Source: Anniella stebbinsi (taxonomy: Eukaryota; Chordata; Lepidosauria; Squamata; Anniellidae). Taken from it: DNA of 64,000 nt. The stretch lies in the NCBI GenBank assembly GCA_029215795.1, contig JARDYH010000003.1:95946609-96010608 (forward strand). The letters are read 5' to 3'. Both the position numbers and the translations under genes were made by a program. Of this stretch, positions 10,905-22,848 are shown one piece after another. Every line of letters starts with the position of its first letter. Position 1 is the first letter of the stretch. The notes under the pieces are model-generated. The model was given only the letters and a program-made list of their open reading frames with translations. It had not been told where the DNA came from and made no database searches.

Positions 10905-12670
10905 TATGGTTGGGTTCGGATGACATATTAAGCAATGGAGTGGTATGGCCGCTTCAAAAAAAAAAAGCCCTCCCTGGACCCCCTGGACCTTAATAACTAC
11001 AGACCAGTATCAAATCTTCCATTTCTGGGCAAGGTGATTGAGAGGGCAGTTGCCTTCCAACTCCAAGCAGTTTTGGATGATACAGATTTTCTAGAACCAT
11101 TTCAAACCGGCTTCAGGGCAGGATACGGAGTTGAGAGCGCTATGGTCGCCTTAGTGGATGATCTATGCTTGAGTACAAAGGGAGTGTGTCCCTGCTGGTA
11201 CTTCTGGACCTCTCAGCAGCTTTCGATATCATCGACCATGGTATCCTTCTGGAACACCAGAGGGGATTGGGGCTCGGGGGCACTGTGCTTCAGTGGTTCT
11301 GCCTACCTCTCGGGCAGGTTCCAGATGGTGATGCTTGGGAATAGTTGCTCCTCAAAGAAGGAGCTGTTGTGTGGCATACCTCAAGGCACCATCCTGTTCC
11401 CAATGCTGTTTAACATCTACATGAAACCGCTGGGAGAGATCATCCGGAGGCATGGGGCGGGGCGCTATCAATATGCTGATGACACCCAAATATATTTCTC
11501 TATGCCTTCGACAACAGCTAAGGATAGTGCATCTCCTCTGAATGAATGCCTGGAGACAGTAATGGGCTGGATGAGGGAAAACAAACTGAAGCTGAATCCA
11601 GACAAGACGGAGGTGCTTACTGTCAAAGGCCCCAACCTGGGTTTGGAGGTGTGTCAACCAGTTCTGGATGGGTTACACTCCCCCTGAAAGGCTGTGTTCG
11701 CAGCTTGGGGGATGCTCCTGGATCCATTGCTCCAAATGACAGCTCAGATAGATGCAACGGCCAGGAGTGCCTACTATCAGCTTCGGCTGATACGCCAGCT
11801 GCATCCCTTTCTAGAGTTGGAAGACCTAAAGACAATAGTGCACACGCTGGTAACTTCGAGGCTCGACTTCCTCTGTGCCTAGTCCAGAAACTTCAACTAG
11901 TTAAAAATATGGCAGCCAGGTCGGTCACTGGTACACCTAGGGGTGACCATATCAAACCAGCTTTAAAATTTCTCCACTGGCTGCAAATTAGTTTCCGGGC
12001 GAAGTACAAAGTGTTGGTCATTACCTTTAAAGCCCTTCATGGTTTGGGTCCAGGTTACCTGTGGGAACACCTTCTCCCATACAATCTGCCCCGCACGCTT
12101 ATGTCCTCTGGGAAGAATTTACTACAGTCAGCCAAGACTAGGCTGACAACTGTTACCCAGAGGACCTTCTCTTCTGCCGCTCCCAGATTGTGGAATGACC
12201 TGCCGGGAGAGATCCGCCAACTCACCAGTCTTCAAGAATTTAAAAGAGGCCTACCCAGATGAATTTTAAGTGGTTTATTGGTATTTTATTGATATTTTAA
12301 TGATGTATTGGTTTTATGTGCTTTTAATCTGTTTTGTGTATTTTATATTTGATATTGTACCCCACCTCAATCCGGAGGGAGAGGCGGGTAATAAATAAAT
12401 AAATAAATAACTGTCCATTGTGTTGATTATTGTGTCATGTGGGGGGGGGGGTGACACACAATGGACACACAGTGTATTATTTAACAATGGGGGGAAACAA
12501 TGGGCTACTCTATTGCTTATCAGAGACCCATTGCTTATCATGAGGCCGGGACTTTCAGCCACGCAACGGGGGAGGGGCAATGTGTCATGTGGGGAGCACC
12601 GCAAAAAACAACGACCCATCAGTTGCCTCTTCCCCCTCCATTGCCTATAGTGTCATCCAAACACAGCCTA
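10905..12670. mobile_element. hAT-like TIR element, family B, carrying an L2 insertion
   Basis: The left end tatggttgggttcggatgac and right end gtcatccaaacacagccta are imperfect inverted repeats. They are flanked by a perfect 8-bp duplication TGTCTATC (10897-10904 and 12671-12678). The element's own DNA is only about 10905-10934 and 12411-12670. The rest is an L2 LINE that inserted later. The interior 'gtgttgattattgtgtcat' matches other family B copies. Confidence 0.7.
10935..12410 (+). pseudogene. L2-clade LINE, 5'-truncated, reverse transcriptase broken by frameshifts
   Basis: This is the 3' part of an L2-type non-LTR retrotransposon. The frame at 10935-11687 shows reverse transcriptase blocks: LNNYRPVSNLPFLGKVIE at the start, FQTGFRAGYG, GIPQGT, and the catalytic YADDTQIY near codon 180, followed by KLNPDKTEV. 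The reading then shifts frame near 11690 and again near 11880. It continues in the frame ending at 12262 through NMAARSVTGTPRG, KALHGLGPGYL and RLWNDLPGEIR, the usual L2 C-terminus. The first Asp block (LLDLSAAFD in relatives) is damaged by a frameshift. The element ends at 12410 in (ATAA)n after the L2-type 'aatccggagggagaggcgggta' tail. The endonuclease domain is absent, so it is dead. It sits inside the family B element at 10905-12670. Confidence 0.85.
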
Positions 12671-12678
12671 TGTCTATC

Positions 12679-13434
12679 TTCCCTCCCTCTCTATTCCTTA
12701 TTCTTGTGTGCTAAAGGACAGGTTATAAATGCTGCAAATAAAACAAAACAAACAAACAAACATTAGAAGGCCTAGCACCATATGGGTGATCCCAATCCGA
12801 TCATCGCATGGTCGGGAGGAAACACATGAATTGGCACTTAGGGCCTGACTACATACAACACTAATAATGTGATGAGCATCATAGGCGTGCGCAAGGGGTG
12901 TGCCGGGTGTGCCCAGGCACCCCGTAATGTCTCAAGCAATAATGTCTCTCAGCTGGGAGCCACATTTCAAAGAAGCCAGGAGGAATGCTGGGGAATGCTG
13001 GGAGTTGCAGGGCCTTTTTCTGTCCAAACGTGCCTAGGACGGCACCCAAGATTGCTAACCTTTTTGTTCGGGTCATGTGTAGTAAGGCCCTGAGAGCACA
13101 GTTAAAACTCATAAAGGGACAGAGTACAGACTGCTTTTTTTTAAAAAGAAGATAGTCACATCCTAAATATGGCTCAAGCTTGTGCCAGGATTGTTGTTGA
13201 ACTTTAGCCTCGTGGGGGATTGTACACACACATATATTGCACTATGGTCTGTAGCATTCATTGTACAAGGATTATGGTGACCAAAGAAAAACCTATCACA
13301 GCATTTCCGATTTTGATACGGCCAGAAAATATAACAATTTTACTTCACACGTTTGTCCACATGTGCTACTCATAAATTGTAGACTCTTCAGGTAAGCTTT
13401 ATGCCACATATCAGTTGATTAAATTCTCTACTTG

Positions 13435-13475
<41 letters not shown>

Positions 13476-15137
13476 ATACCCCTTAAATTTTCATATATTT
13501 GGTATGATTACTCTGTTTGAAAGATATCAAGTTCCATGGTAGAACTGACTTGTGGTATGGGCTTTGGCCAACTCTTTCCTTATATTGCACATTTTTTATG
13601 GGCTTGAGAAATATGTTTGATCAAACAGAGAAGAAATATGATTTTTCCATATGCTTTGGTTTGCACTTGAGGGGGTTGCATGTTTCTTTAGAGGGATGTA
13701 ATACACTGAGGCAGCTAAAGTAGCTACAAACCGCAGAGTAGGGAAGTCAGGTGTCCAACTCGATTTGCACATAGGAAGCCACGGAAGGTCGCCTCTGGTT
13801 GTGAGGCCTCAGAAATTCCAAAATGGCCACACAGTTGTTCCTCACTGCTGGATGACAAGCATTTCCTACTGCTCTCTGTCAATCAAAAAGTGGAAAGCTA
13901 GTTCTGTTTCCCCCAGCCTTTATTGCCGCTTTGCGTGCATGGAGTTATACGAGAGAAACATGGCAATTAAAAAAAAAAAGATCAGCTGAAATATCTACAA
14001 TGATTTTCTACCACTCCCTGTGGGAAGAACTTGCATTGTCTTTCCAAAAAACATGCAGCTGATGTAGCAGTTTGTTTTCTTATGGCTGACTGACACAAAC
14101 CACAACATAAATAGATGGTGGTTGTTAAATGAAGAGCCAAGTGAGAGAAAAGTGGCACAAACTGTTGCACACTTATTTCAAGCTGGTCATAATGGTCTTA
14201 CAGTCAGCAACCAACACTGCATGAACTGGTGAAATCTTTGGTTGGCCCTAGTTCTAAGAGGCATTTATCCTTTGCATCTCTCAGAACAGAGCAAGAGATG
14301 AACCAAATGCGGAAGGTCATGCATTTATGTTATTCTGACTTCCGTCAAGTGCCTTCGTCCTGAGAATCCAACCCATTTTGAGGTATTGATGTGCAAAGCC
14401 CATGATTTTTCCACATCCTTGGATTTGCACTGGAGGGCGTGGCATGTTTTTTTGAGAGATGCAACTCTCAAATTTCATTCGGGCTAATAATTGTGGGGAA
14501 AGTCCATCCCACCCTCAAACTGAACCTGGACTCTCCCAAGATCACTTCCCCCCCCCCCCAAGACTTTCAAATGTTGCCTGGGAACAGTAACGTGAGAATG
14601 CACCAACAGCAGTGCTTTGCCTAAGCAACTGTGTGACCCTCCTGTTCATCATGATGTCCTGGTCCCTAATTGGCTCCTGGAATGAAGAGGAGGAGGAACA
14701 GAAAGAGGCGTTCCGTGGCATCAGCAGTGGCTAGCAGTGCATTGGTGGCAATCTCCTTCACCAGATGGGAGCTCCAGATGGCAGCCACCATTTGCAGTGG
14801 TATGCATCCCGTCCTCCTCTCACCTAGTCAACCTCCCATTGTGGAAATGAGGCCCATCGGCTCCCGTAGATGCAGGAATCATGCGGTGGATGGTGGGACA
14901 GGTGATACAAAGCCTGGAACGTCAGCTCAATAGTAAATATTTCAGGGTGAGGATGTTCGACTCATAATAAGAACAAGTGTCATGAGCAGTGAACATCTGT
15001 ATTACAAGCTTGTCCTTTTCCAGTTTTATCTGCATCACTAATCAGATGTGGTGCCAAATACTGGATGCAAACCTCAGGGTATGGCCATTCCCTGCATACC
15101 CGGCATATGAGCTGGCCATAGACTAGAGAAACAGAAT
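12679..15137. other. Anonymous stretch, no gene seen
   Basis: It contains a (TA)n run at about 13438-13471. At about 12960-13035 'ggaatgctgggagttgcagggcctttttctgtcc' resembles the family E interior at 508-597. A C run lies at about 14549. No credible coding region was found. Confidence 0.5.
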
Positions 15138-15194
15138 GGCTGAATTCGGATGACACATTAAGCAACTGGGGGAGGGGAAACAATCGTCAGTTGT

Positions 15195-15233
<39 letters not shown>

Positions 15234-15508
15234 TTATTTCTTACCCGCCTCTCCGTTCGGATCGAGGCAGGGAACAACAAATAATAAAATACATAAAACT
15301 TATTAAAACATGACACACATTTTTAAAACTGCATTAAAACATCCTAAAACATGTCGTCCGAATGCTGCCATAGTCAACTCAGTGCTAATCATAATCCACA
15401 CCACGGTTGATTATTTATTACCATGTTGTGTGGGGAGTACCCCCTAGATGAACAACTGTAAAGTTGATTATTACCCCATCATTGACTATCGTGTTGTCCG
15501 AATTCAGC
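15138..15508. mobile_element. TIR element, family B, with a nested L2 tail
   Basis: The left end ggctgaattcggatgacaca and the right end gtgttgtccgaattcagc are inverted. The interior 'atgctgccatagtcaactcag' and 'ttattaccatgttgtgtggg' matches the copy at 9086. An L2 tail (15197-15350) interrupts it. Confidence 0.65.
15197..15350 (-). mobile_element. L2 LINE 3'-end fragment nested in family B
   Basis: A (TAA)n run at 15197-15230 leads into 'tttatttcttacccgcctct' and 'ggatcgaggcagggaacaac'. This is the L2 tail in minus orientation, as at 2250. Confidence 0.65.
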
Positions 15509-15881
15509 AAATGAGTGCATTAAGATAGGCCTTGGTCTGATACAGCACAGCCGATCTGAGGCTCTTAATCTTTAGGAAAAGCAGGGAAAGGATGAGCAGG
15601 TATCATTCCTGCATCCACCACAAGCAACTTGCTGCTCATCACTCCTTACGGAAGACAGAGCCATTGAATTTGCATGGCAGGTGCCAGGCCTTTATCAGGC
15701 TGTGGCTAACAAAATGGTGGCTATCTTAGAAAGTTTGGTCAGCTAACATGACCAGATCTATATTTCTGGGGCCTAAAACCTCAGTGTCAGCGTGCCCAAT
15801 TGTGAGGGTGTATCATTTCCCTTTGTGAATCAATATTTCTCACCCAGCAACAGACACATCCAATTCCCCCTCACCCTTGTG

Positions 15882-16050
15882 TAGGCTGACCAGATAAAAT
15901 CCAGGTCAGGGCTCATGTAACTTTAACAGTTGTAGAGAAAGGGAATTTCAGCCAGTGTCATTTGTATGCACTTAGTTCCTGGTGAAATTCCCTCTTCATC
16001 ACAACAGTTAAAGGTGCATACACTATACTAGAGTGACCATATACAAAAGA
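15882..16050. mobile_element. Half copy of fold-back MITE A
   Basis: It starts taggctgaccagat and follows the left arm and centre of family A, through 'tatactagagtgaccatatac', then stops. The right arm is missing. A LINE 3' fragment follows directly, so insertion or deletion removed the other half. Confidence 0.7.
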
Positions 16051-16059
16051 AGACAAATT

Positions 16060-17143
16060 AAATCTAAAGCTGAACAGAGTATATAAACGCACTGGCTAGG
16101 TTTTATCATACTAAGGGAGGGAAATTCACAGTTGCAGCCATATGAGTATATAAATCAATGACAGTGTCCCAAGTCCTGTACGGATCTCCTATATGGTTCC
16201 CATTGACAACAAGTACCCTAGAGGGACTGCAACATCGCTTCCTTAGGATCATTTTTGGTGCCCCCCGCTGTGTGGCAGGTGCAGTACTAAACGTAGAAGC
16301 AGGTTTGAACTCATTAAAATGCATGGCCTGGATTCACGCAACCCATTTTTGGCTTCGATGTCGTTTCTTGACATCTTCCAATTCCTTGATTCCCAAGTTA
16401 TATGCAGACTCATATGTCTCCCCATGGGTTAAATCCATAGAAAAAAAATCACTTCTATCGGGCTTTCGCCCTCTTATTTGTTGGCATTAGGCCTGGAAAA
16501 GGCCAGGGCCTTATCTAAACAACGATTGATAGATATTGACAACCAGGAACTTCTTGGTGCTGCATGGGGCCCTTGTGCGCCACAGTCGCTGGGGTTGTCA
16601 TGCAATCCTACTAAAGATGGAATGCAGTACTTGAAGTGGTTAATCATTCCCAAATACAGGAAGGCCTTTACGTTGGCCAGGTTTAACGCCCTCCCTTCAA
16701 AGGTTCTATAGAGCAGACTCAAGAAGATTCCGTGGTTCCTTAGAATTTGCCCATGCAACAATTTAGACGTAGAGACTGTTGAACACATTTTGTTCTCATG
16801 TCGCTTTTATCAAAAAGCAAGGGAGGATTTAATCTGGCCTTTTATATGACCTTTAACAAATCTCACCCCAGGATATCATTTAAACCTCTTGCTACAGGGC
16901 ACAAATGAGGATATTACTATACAAGTGGCCAAGTTTTTGAATGTGGCTATATCCATCAGAGCAATGGTTGTTGGTTAAGATAAGTGTTTTAATTTTTATG
17001 AAATGTATAAAGTATTTTAAGGTGTGTTGGATCCTGTTATTAACAATTTTAATTTTTAAAAACTTTACTCTTGTCATATTTCCTATGGTCTATGGATTGC
17101 CATAAAGGAAGGTCACTGGCTGATTGAATTTCAGCTACTAACC

Positions 17144-17180
<37 letters not shown>
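16060..17180 (+). pseudogene. Non-LTR retrotransposon 3' fragment (reverse transcriptase C-terminal region), broken
   Basis: The frame 16158-16490 contains the block VLYGSPIWFPL followed by LQHRFLRIIFGAPRCVAGA. It then shifts to the frame at 16478-16711, which contains KYRKAFTLARFNALPSKVL. After another break it shows a zinc-knuckle-like CPC...VEHILFSC.FY motif at about 16747-16811. That order is typical of the C-terminal region of non-LTR element polyproteins, downstream of the polymerase core. At least two frameshifts and stops make it a dead copy. The fragment runs through an AT-rich 3' UTR to a (TAA)n tail at about 17146-17180. I do not assign a clade. The polymerase core itself is not present. 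Confidence 0.6.
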
Positions 17181-17181
<1 letters not shown>

Positions 17182-17448
17182 TACATATAGCGTAAGACGC
17201 TTACATTGTTATGCTTCTAGAGAGTTTTCATCTTTTCTTTTCTATGGTTAATATGTTACTAAAAATTTTGGTTCCTTCTAAATATTGAAATTATTTTTGG
17301 CTGTTTCATATGTGACTTTTAATTAATCTCTCTAATGGCTTAGGCAGGTGTTTTATAGGTTTGGGGCACTGTGGCAGCCCAGAAAAGAATTAGCAGGTTT
17401 TGCACTGCAGTTTGCCACAACGCCATATAATAAAACCAAGAGACGGCA

Positions 17449-17540
17449 TAATCCTATGAATGTCTACTCAGAAGTACCTCCTATAGAGTTCAATGAGGCA
17501 TAGTTCCAGGTAAATAGGCATTGGATTGCAGCCTTCGAAT
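17449..17540. repeat. Family E palindromic repeat copy
   Basis: The left end is aatcctatgaatgtctactc, followed by 'agaagtacctcctatagag'. The right end is 'caggtaaataggcattggattgcagcc'. This is the E layout. Confidence 0.5.
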
Positions 17541-17570
17541 ACCACAAATGGAAAGCCAAAACTGTGGCCC

Positions 17571-17780
17571 AGTTAGTAGAGACTAGAGACGACTGGGTCA
17601 AGACTTAAAGTCACACTCTGCCATAACTTTCCTATGTATTTTTGGACAACTGGTAGTTTCTCAGCCTCAATTTTACCCATCCATAAAATGAGAATAGTAG
17701 AGAGTCAAGACCTGCCTCACAAGATGGTTGTGAGGATGAAATGATTGCAGTACTAGAAAGCCAAGGCCAACGTTTACCAT
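17571..17780 (+). mobile_element. MIR (CORE-SINE) fragment
   Basis: The text 'ttttggacaactggtagttt', 'ctcagcctcaattttaccca', 'ccataaaatgagaatagtag' and 'acaagatggttgtgaggatg' with 'aaatgat' follows the well-known MIR core order (cctcagtttccccatctgtaaaatggg, then ttgtgaggattaaatga). The copy is old and diverged. Confidence 0.7.
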
Positions 17781-17852
17781 GCTGTAGAGTTCATAATGAT
17801 AATGTAATATGTGAGCATTTTGTCATTTGCATCTATGAAACTGTGTCAGGAT

Positions 17853-19261
17853 TAGGGATGTGCACTGACCCCCCGGATCGGATCGGATAGCGGATCGGAA
17901 TCGGACCTGGGGGGTCGGATCGGATCGGATCAGATAGTGTGTCGGATCGGATCGGATCCGATTCCGATCCGCGGATCGGATTTTCCGATCCGGATCGGAC
18001 GCCATTTTGAATGCTTTTTCCTATAGCAAATTATTGTTTTACAAAAACGCCTATAACTTTTTCATTTTTAACGACAGAAGGATGAAACTTGGGCACATTG
18101 TACACTGGTTAGGGATAGGTATCTGTGAGAAATTTCAGAAAGATTGGTGCATGCAGTTTGTGGCAATTAATTTTTTAATAAATAACATGGAATGCCTATA
18201 ACTCGGTCATTTTTAAAGTTACACACATGAAACTTTGCCACATTGTAGGTGGTACCTTGGGACCCACGTGTGTGAAATCCCAGAACCGTGGGTGCTTGCC
18301 TGGTGTGGCAATGAATTTTTGAAAATGGGTAGTAGTGGGGTAAATGCAGTTATGCCTCCCATGTTTTTATTTTTAAAGATACAAACAGGACACTTCGGCA
18401 CATTACAGGGAACACTTCCCTTGATATGTGTGTAACATTTCAGACAGCTAGCTCCAGGCATGTGTTGGCAATGAATTGTTGAAAATTGGGTAGCAGTGGG
18501 GTAAAATACAGTTTTGCCTCCCATTTTTTTATTTTCAAAGATACAAACGGGAAACTTTGGCACATTGCAGGGAACACTTCACTTCAAATGTGTGTGAAAT
18601 TTCCGGAAGCTAGGTGCAATATTTTAGTGGGAAACGAACGTTTATTCATGGCATTTCACATGGGATTTATGGGTTGGTTTGAAGAGCTACCAAGCTCTAA
18701 CTCGCTCACATGGCAGAGGACCTATGGCCGCTCATACGCTGAAAATTTCACAAACTTTGGTGCAATGCTTTAGTGGGAAAACAAAGGTTTATTCATGGCA
18801 TTTCACATGGGATTTATGGGTTGGTTTGAAGAGCTACCAAGCTCTAACTCGCTCACATGGCAGAGGACTTATGCCTGCTCAAACGCTGAAAATTTCACAA
18901 ACTTTGGTGCAATGCTTTAGTGGGAAAACAAAGGTTTATTCATGGCATTTCACATGGGATTTATGGGTTGGTTTGAAGAGCTACCAAGCTCTAACTCGCT
19001 CACATGGCAGAGGACTTATGCCTGCTCAAACGCTGAAAATTTCACAAACTTTGGTGCAATGCTTTAGTGGGAAAACAAAGGTTTATTCATGGCATTTCAC
19101 ATGGGATTTATGGGTTGGTTTGAAGAGCTACCAAGCTCTAACTCGCTCACATGGCAGAGGACTTATGCCCGCTCAAACGCTGAAAATTTCACAAACTTTG
19201 GTGCAATGCTTTAGTGGGAAAACAAAGGTTAAACTTTATTATTTTAAACCTTCAGGAAGGG
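17853..19261. repeat. Left inverted arm of the giant hAT
   Basis: It begins with about 150 bp dense in ggatcgg steps, likely transposase-binding subterminal repeats. Three or four diverged blocks of about 150-200 bp follow, each carrying 'ataact..tcatttttaa..gaaact.tg.cacatt' text. Four 147-bp units come next. Read in reverse, the right arm 28888-30150 follows the same text, with very few differences where I compared them. The arms end together at 'aaaccttcaggaa'. Confidence 0.85.
18641..19228. repeat. Four tandem 147-bp units in the left arm
   Basis: The phrase tttattcatggcatttcaca begins at 18641, 18788, 18935 and 19082, so the period is exactly 147 bp. Because 147 is divisible by three, one reading frame stays open across the array (203 codons). 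I regard that as a by-product and not a gene. Confidence 0.9.
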
Positions 19262-19599
19262 GACATTGCCTGCCTGGTGTGGAATGGTAATGAGGGAAGA
19301 AAGTTTCACTTATTCATTTGTAAAATGTAAAGTGATTGTAAATTGCTTTAGGGACCCATACATTTACATGACAAGACAGGTGTTGGTTGCAGGAATGCTA
19401 CGAAATGCACTAGTAGCTAATCAGATCCCAGCTAATAGCTATTCAGATCCTAGCTAATAGCTATTATTCAGATCCTAGCCTGGGAAGGGATCTTGCAGGA
19501 TAAATGATTGTTCTTTTCTTGTGTAGTATGTAATTCTAAACCAGAAGGCTGCTTTGATGTAGAGCCAATCCACATGGTCTCTTGCAGCACCTAGTATTA
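19262..19599. other. Spacer between left arm and exon-like array
   Basis: AT-rich text with a threefold 'ctaatagct' repeat (about 19411-19465). There is no open frame. It follows the minus-strand poly(A) signal at 19600-19605. Confidence 0.5.
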
Positions 19600-19605
19600 T
19601 TTATT
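19600..19605 (-). terminator. Poly(A) signal AATAAA on the minus strand
   Basis: The plus strand reads tttatt, giving AATAAA on the minus strand, about 425 bp downstream of the last splice-acceptor-like site (20030). It would end the proposed minus-strand spliced transcript. I saw no clear AATAAA on the minus strand between here and the transposase stop codon. Confidence 0.5.
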
Positions 19606-20030
19606 TCTCCTTCCACAGCAGAATCTGGAAGGCGGGCAGGCAGGCTGGCATCCAGGGCAAAGTCCAACAGCGGCGTTGGGGACTGGGTGACATTCCCCTT
19701 GAGGGCGAATGCCAAGTCCCATGGCTTGTGCAAGGAGGGTGGCTGGCCCTCCTCACAGGAAGGATCTGGAAGGCGGCAGGCGGCATCAGCAGCGGGCGGG
19801 CAGGCAGGCTGGCATCCAGGGCAAAGTCCAACAGCGGCGTTGGGGACTGGGTGACATTCTCCTTGAGGGCGAATGCCAAGTCCCATGGCTTGTGCGAGGA
19901 AGGCGGGTGGCCCTCCTCACAGGAAGGATCTGGAAGGCGGCAGGCGGCATCAGCAGCGGGCAGGCAGGCTGGCATTTAATGGGCAAAGTCTCTCCTTTCC
20001 CGGGCACTGTGGCAGTGAGAGTTCCATAGG
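19606..20030 (-). other. Terminal exon-like block with about 172-bp tandem repeats
   Basis: The acceptor ttcttttgcag precedes 20030 on the minus strand. The block opens CCTATGGAACTCTCACTGCC, like the 203-bp exon-like blocks at 21177 and 22849. No GTAAG donor follows. Instead the sequence runs through just over two repeats of about 172 bp (about 19630-19980), each containing 'ggcatccagggcaaagtcca'. It ends near AATAAA at 19600-19605. It is therefore a candidate last exon. No frame shared with the other blocks is open, so it is probably non-coding. Confidence 0.5.
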
Positions 20031-20534
20031 CTGCAAAAGAAGAGGAGGGGGAAAATGAATATTACATGAATACTTTTATACTGCAAAAGAAGAAAGGAAA
20101 ATAAATAAAGATTTGTATTAAATTAATACATGCAAGTCCTAGTAGTCTCCCACCGGCACACTTCTCTTGTTTGTGATGCAATCCTCCTTCTCCTGCTGCA
20201 CCCCTCCCTTTCTAAATCACTCTTCTGAGCCCATTGTTAGAGAGATTGGCTATCCTTTTGTGTCTGGCAGGACACAGCTTACCGGAGCATTAGAGAATCA
20301 CCATTTCTTTTGTCCTGGGGTTATTCATTCACTCCTAATAGCACCCTACGTTAGGCTGACCAGATCAAATCCAGGTCAGGGTTCCTAACTTCAGCAGTTG
20401 TAGAGAAAAGGGAATTTCTGCCAGTGTCATTTGTATGGAATTAGTTCCTGCTGAGATTCCCTCTTCATCACAACAGTTAAAGGTGCAGGGGCCCTGCCTT
20501 CTTTTCTATATGCCCACTCTGCCTGCACTCTTAC

Positions 20535-20649
20535 CTGAGTCGTACGGGCGACGTGAATCGATGGGCCACCTCCATGCGGCCGTGGCTGGGGCAGATGGGC
20601 AGTCTGGAATCACGGGTGCGCTTTGCGCAGTGGCGAAGAGTTCCATAGG
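20535..20649 (-). other. Exon-like block, 115-bp type
   Basis: On the minus strand a pyrimidine-rich run and TTTTGCAG precede CCTATGGAACTC, and the block ends ACTCAG followed by GTAAGAG. It has both a strong acceptor and a strong donor. It is identical in design to the blocks at 21884 and 23556. Confidence 0.55.
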
Positions 20650-20856
20650 CTGCAAAAGAAGAAGGGGGGGGAAGAATATGAGAAAAATGATACTTTTCCA
20701 CCACTGGCTCCCTCCCACCCAAGACTGGCATGTGCCCGGTCCTGAGTGCCCACGCCCCAGCAGGCACACGGGGCTGCCTGCTTACTCGGAAGTTAGCAGG
20801 CAGACAGCCAACCTTCAGTTAGGTGGAAGGTGCCCCCCCATTCACAGAACACTTAC

Positions 20857-20969
20857 CACAGTCGTGAGGGCGTTGTTGATAAGATGCCACTTCCAGGCGG
20901 GCAGTGACGGGCAGGTGGGCAGTCTGCATTACCGTCTCTCCTGGGCACTGTGGCAAAGAGTTCCATAGG
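20857..20969 (-). other. Exon-like block, 113-bp type
   Basis: The minus-strand acceptor TTTTGCAG comes before CCTATGGAACTC. The donor is GACTGTG followed by GTAAGTG. Sister copies are at 22207 and 22529. Confidence 0.55.
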
Positions 20970-21176
20970 CTGCAAAAGAAGAAGGGGGGGGAAGAATATG
21001 AGAAAAATGATACTTTTCCACCACTGGCTCCCTCCCACCCAAGACTGGCATGTGCCCGGTCCTGAGTGCCCACGCCCCAGCAGGCACACGGGGCTGCCTG
21101 CTTACTCGGAAGTTAGCAGGCAGACAGCCAACCTTCAGTTAGGTGGAAGGTGCCCCCCCATTCACAGAACACTTAC

Positions 21177-21379
21177 CATAGTCCTGAGGGCGTTGAGGAC
21201 TAGGTGAGATTCTCCTGGAGGACCCCTAGTCCCATGGCTTGTGCAAGGAAGGCGGCTGGCCCGCCTCGCAGGAACGATCTGGAAGGCGGCAGGTGGCATC
21301 AGCAGCGGGCAGGCAGGCTGGCATGTAATGGGCAAAGTCTCTCCTTTCCCGGGCACTGTGGCAGTGAGAGTGCCATAGG
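21177..21379 (-). other. Exon-like block, 203-bp type
   Basis: The minus-strand acceptor TTTTGCAG comes before CCTATGGCACTC. The donor is GGACTATG followed by GTAAGTG. Its start matches the terminal block at 20030, and its sister copy is at 22849. Confidence 0.55.
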
Positions 21380-21883
21380 CTGCAAAAGAAGAGGAGGGGG
21401 AAAATGAATATTACATGAATACTTTTATACTGCAAAAGAAGAAAGGAAAATAAATAAAGATTTGTATTAAATTAATACATGCAAGTCCTAGTAGTCTCCC
21501 ACCGGCACACTTCTCTTGTTTGTGACGCAATCCTCTTTCTCCTGCTGCACCCCTCCCTTTCTAAATCACTCTTCTGAGCCCATTGTTAGAGTGATTGGCT
21601 ATCCTTTTGTGTCTGGCAGGACACAGCTTACCGGAGCATTAGAGAATCACCATTTCTTTTGTCCTGGGGTTATTCATTCACTCCTAATAGCACCCTACGT
21701 TAGGCTGACCAGATCAAATCCAGGTCAGGGTTCCTAACTTCAGCAGTTGTAGAGAAAAGGGAATTTCAGCCAGTGTCATTTGTATGGAATTAGTTCCTGC
21801 TGAGATTCCCTCTTCATCACAACAGTTAAAGGTGCAGGGGCCCTGCCTTCTTTTCTATATGCCCACTCTGCCTGCACTCTTAC

Positions 21884-21998
21884 CTGAGTCGTACGGGCGA
21901 CGTGAATCGATGGGCCACCTCCATGCGGCCGTGGCTGGGGCAGATGGGCAGTCTGGAATCACGGGTGCGCTTTGCGCAGTGGCGAAGAGTTCCATAGG
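21884..21998 (-). other. Exon-like block, 115-bp type
   Basis: Second copy of the 115-bp block, with acceptor TTTTGCAG and donor ACTCAG followed by GTAAGAG. Confidence 0.55.
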
Positions 21999-22206
21999 CT
22001 GCAAAAGAAGAAGGGGGGGGGAAGAATATGAGAAAAATGATACTTTTCCACCACTGGCTCCCTCCCACCCAAGACTGGCATGTGCCCGGTCCTGAGTGCC
22101 CACGCCCCAGCAGGCACACGGGGCTGCCTGCTCACTCGGAAGTTAGCAGGCAGACAGCCCCACTTCGGTTAGGTGGAAGGTGCCCCCCCATTCACAGAAC
22201 ACTTAC

Positions 22207-22319
22207 CACAGTCGTGAGGGCGTTGTTGATAAGATGCCACTTCCAGGCGGGCAGTGACGGGCAGGTGGGCAGTCTGCATTACCGTCTCTCCTGGGCACTG
22301 TGGCAAAGAGTTCCATAGG
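22207..22319 (-). other. Exon-like block, 113-bp type
   Basis: Copy of the 113-bp block, with TTTTGCAG acceptor and GTAAGTG donor intact. Confidence 0.55.
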
Positions 22320-22528
22320 CTGCAAAAGAAGAAGGGGGGGGGGAAGAATATGAGAAAAATGATACTTTTCCACCACTGGCTCCCTCCCACCCAAGACTGG
22401 CATGTGCCCGGTCCTGAGTGCCCACGCCCCAGCAGGCACACGGGGCTGCCTGCTCACTCGGAAGTTAGCAGGCAGACAGCCCCACTTCGGTTAGGTGGAA
22501 GGTGCCAACCCATTCACAGAACACTTAC

Positions 22529-22641
22529 CACAGTCGTGAGGGCGTTGTTGATAAGATGCCACTTCCAGGCGGGCAGTGACGGGCAGGTGGGCAGTCTGCA
22601 TTACCGTCTCTCCTGGGCACTGTGGCAAAGAGTTCCATAGG
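22529..22641 (-). other. Exon-like block, 113-bp type (extra copy)
   Basis: This is the additional 113-bp block that makes the second array unit longer. Acceptor and donor are intact. Confidence 0.55.
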
Positions 22642-22848
22642 CTGCAAAAGAAGAAGGGGGGGGAAGAATATGAGAAAAATGATACTTTTCCACCACTGGC
22701 TCCCTCCCACCCAAGACTGGCATGTGCCCGGTCCTGAGTGCCCACGCCCCAGCAGGCACACGGGGCTGCCTGCTCACTCGGAAGTTAGCAGGCAGACAGC
22801 CAACCTTCAGTTAGGTGGAAGGTGCCCCCCCATTCACAGAACACTTAC

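Noticed and set aside
18679..19290. 203-codon repetitive frame in the left arm and its 169-codon counterpart at 28811-29320
   Set aside because: The 147-bp unit is divisible by three and happens to lack stops in one frame. The same DNA is a terminal arm of the transposon.
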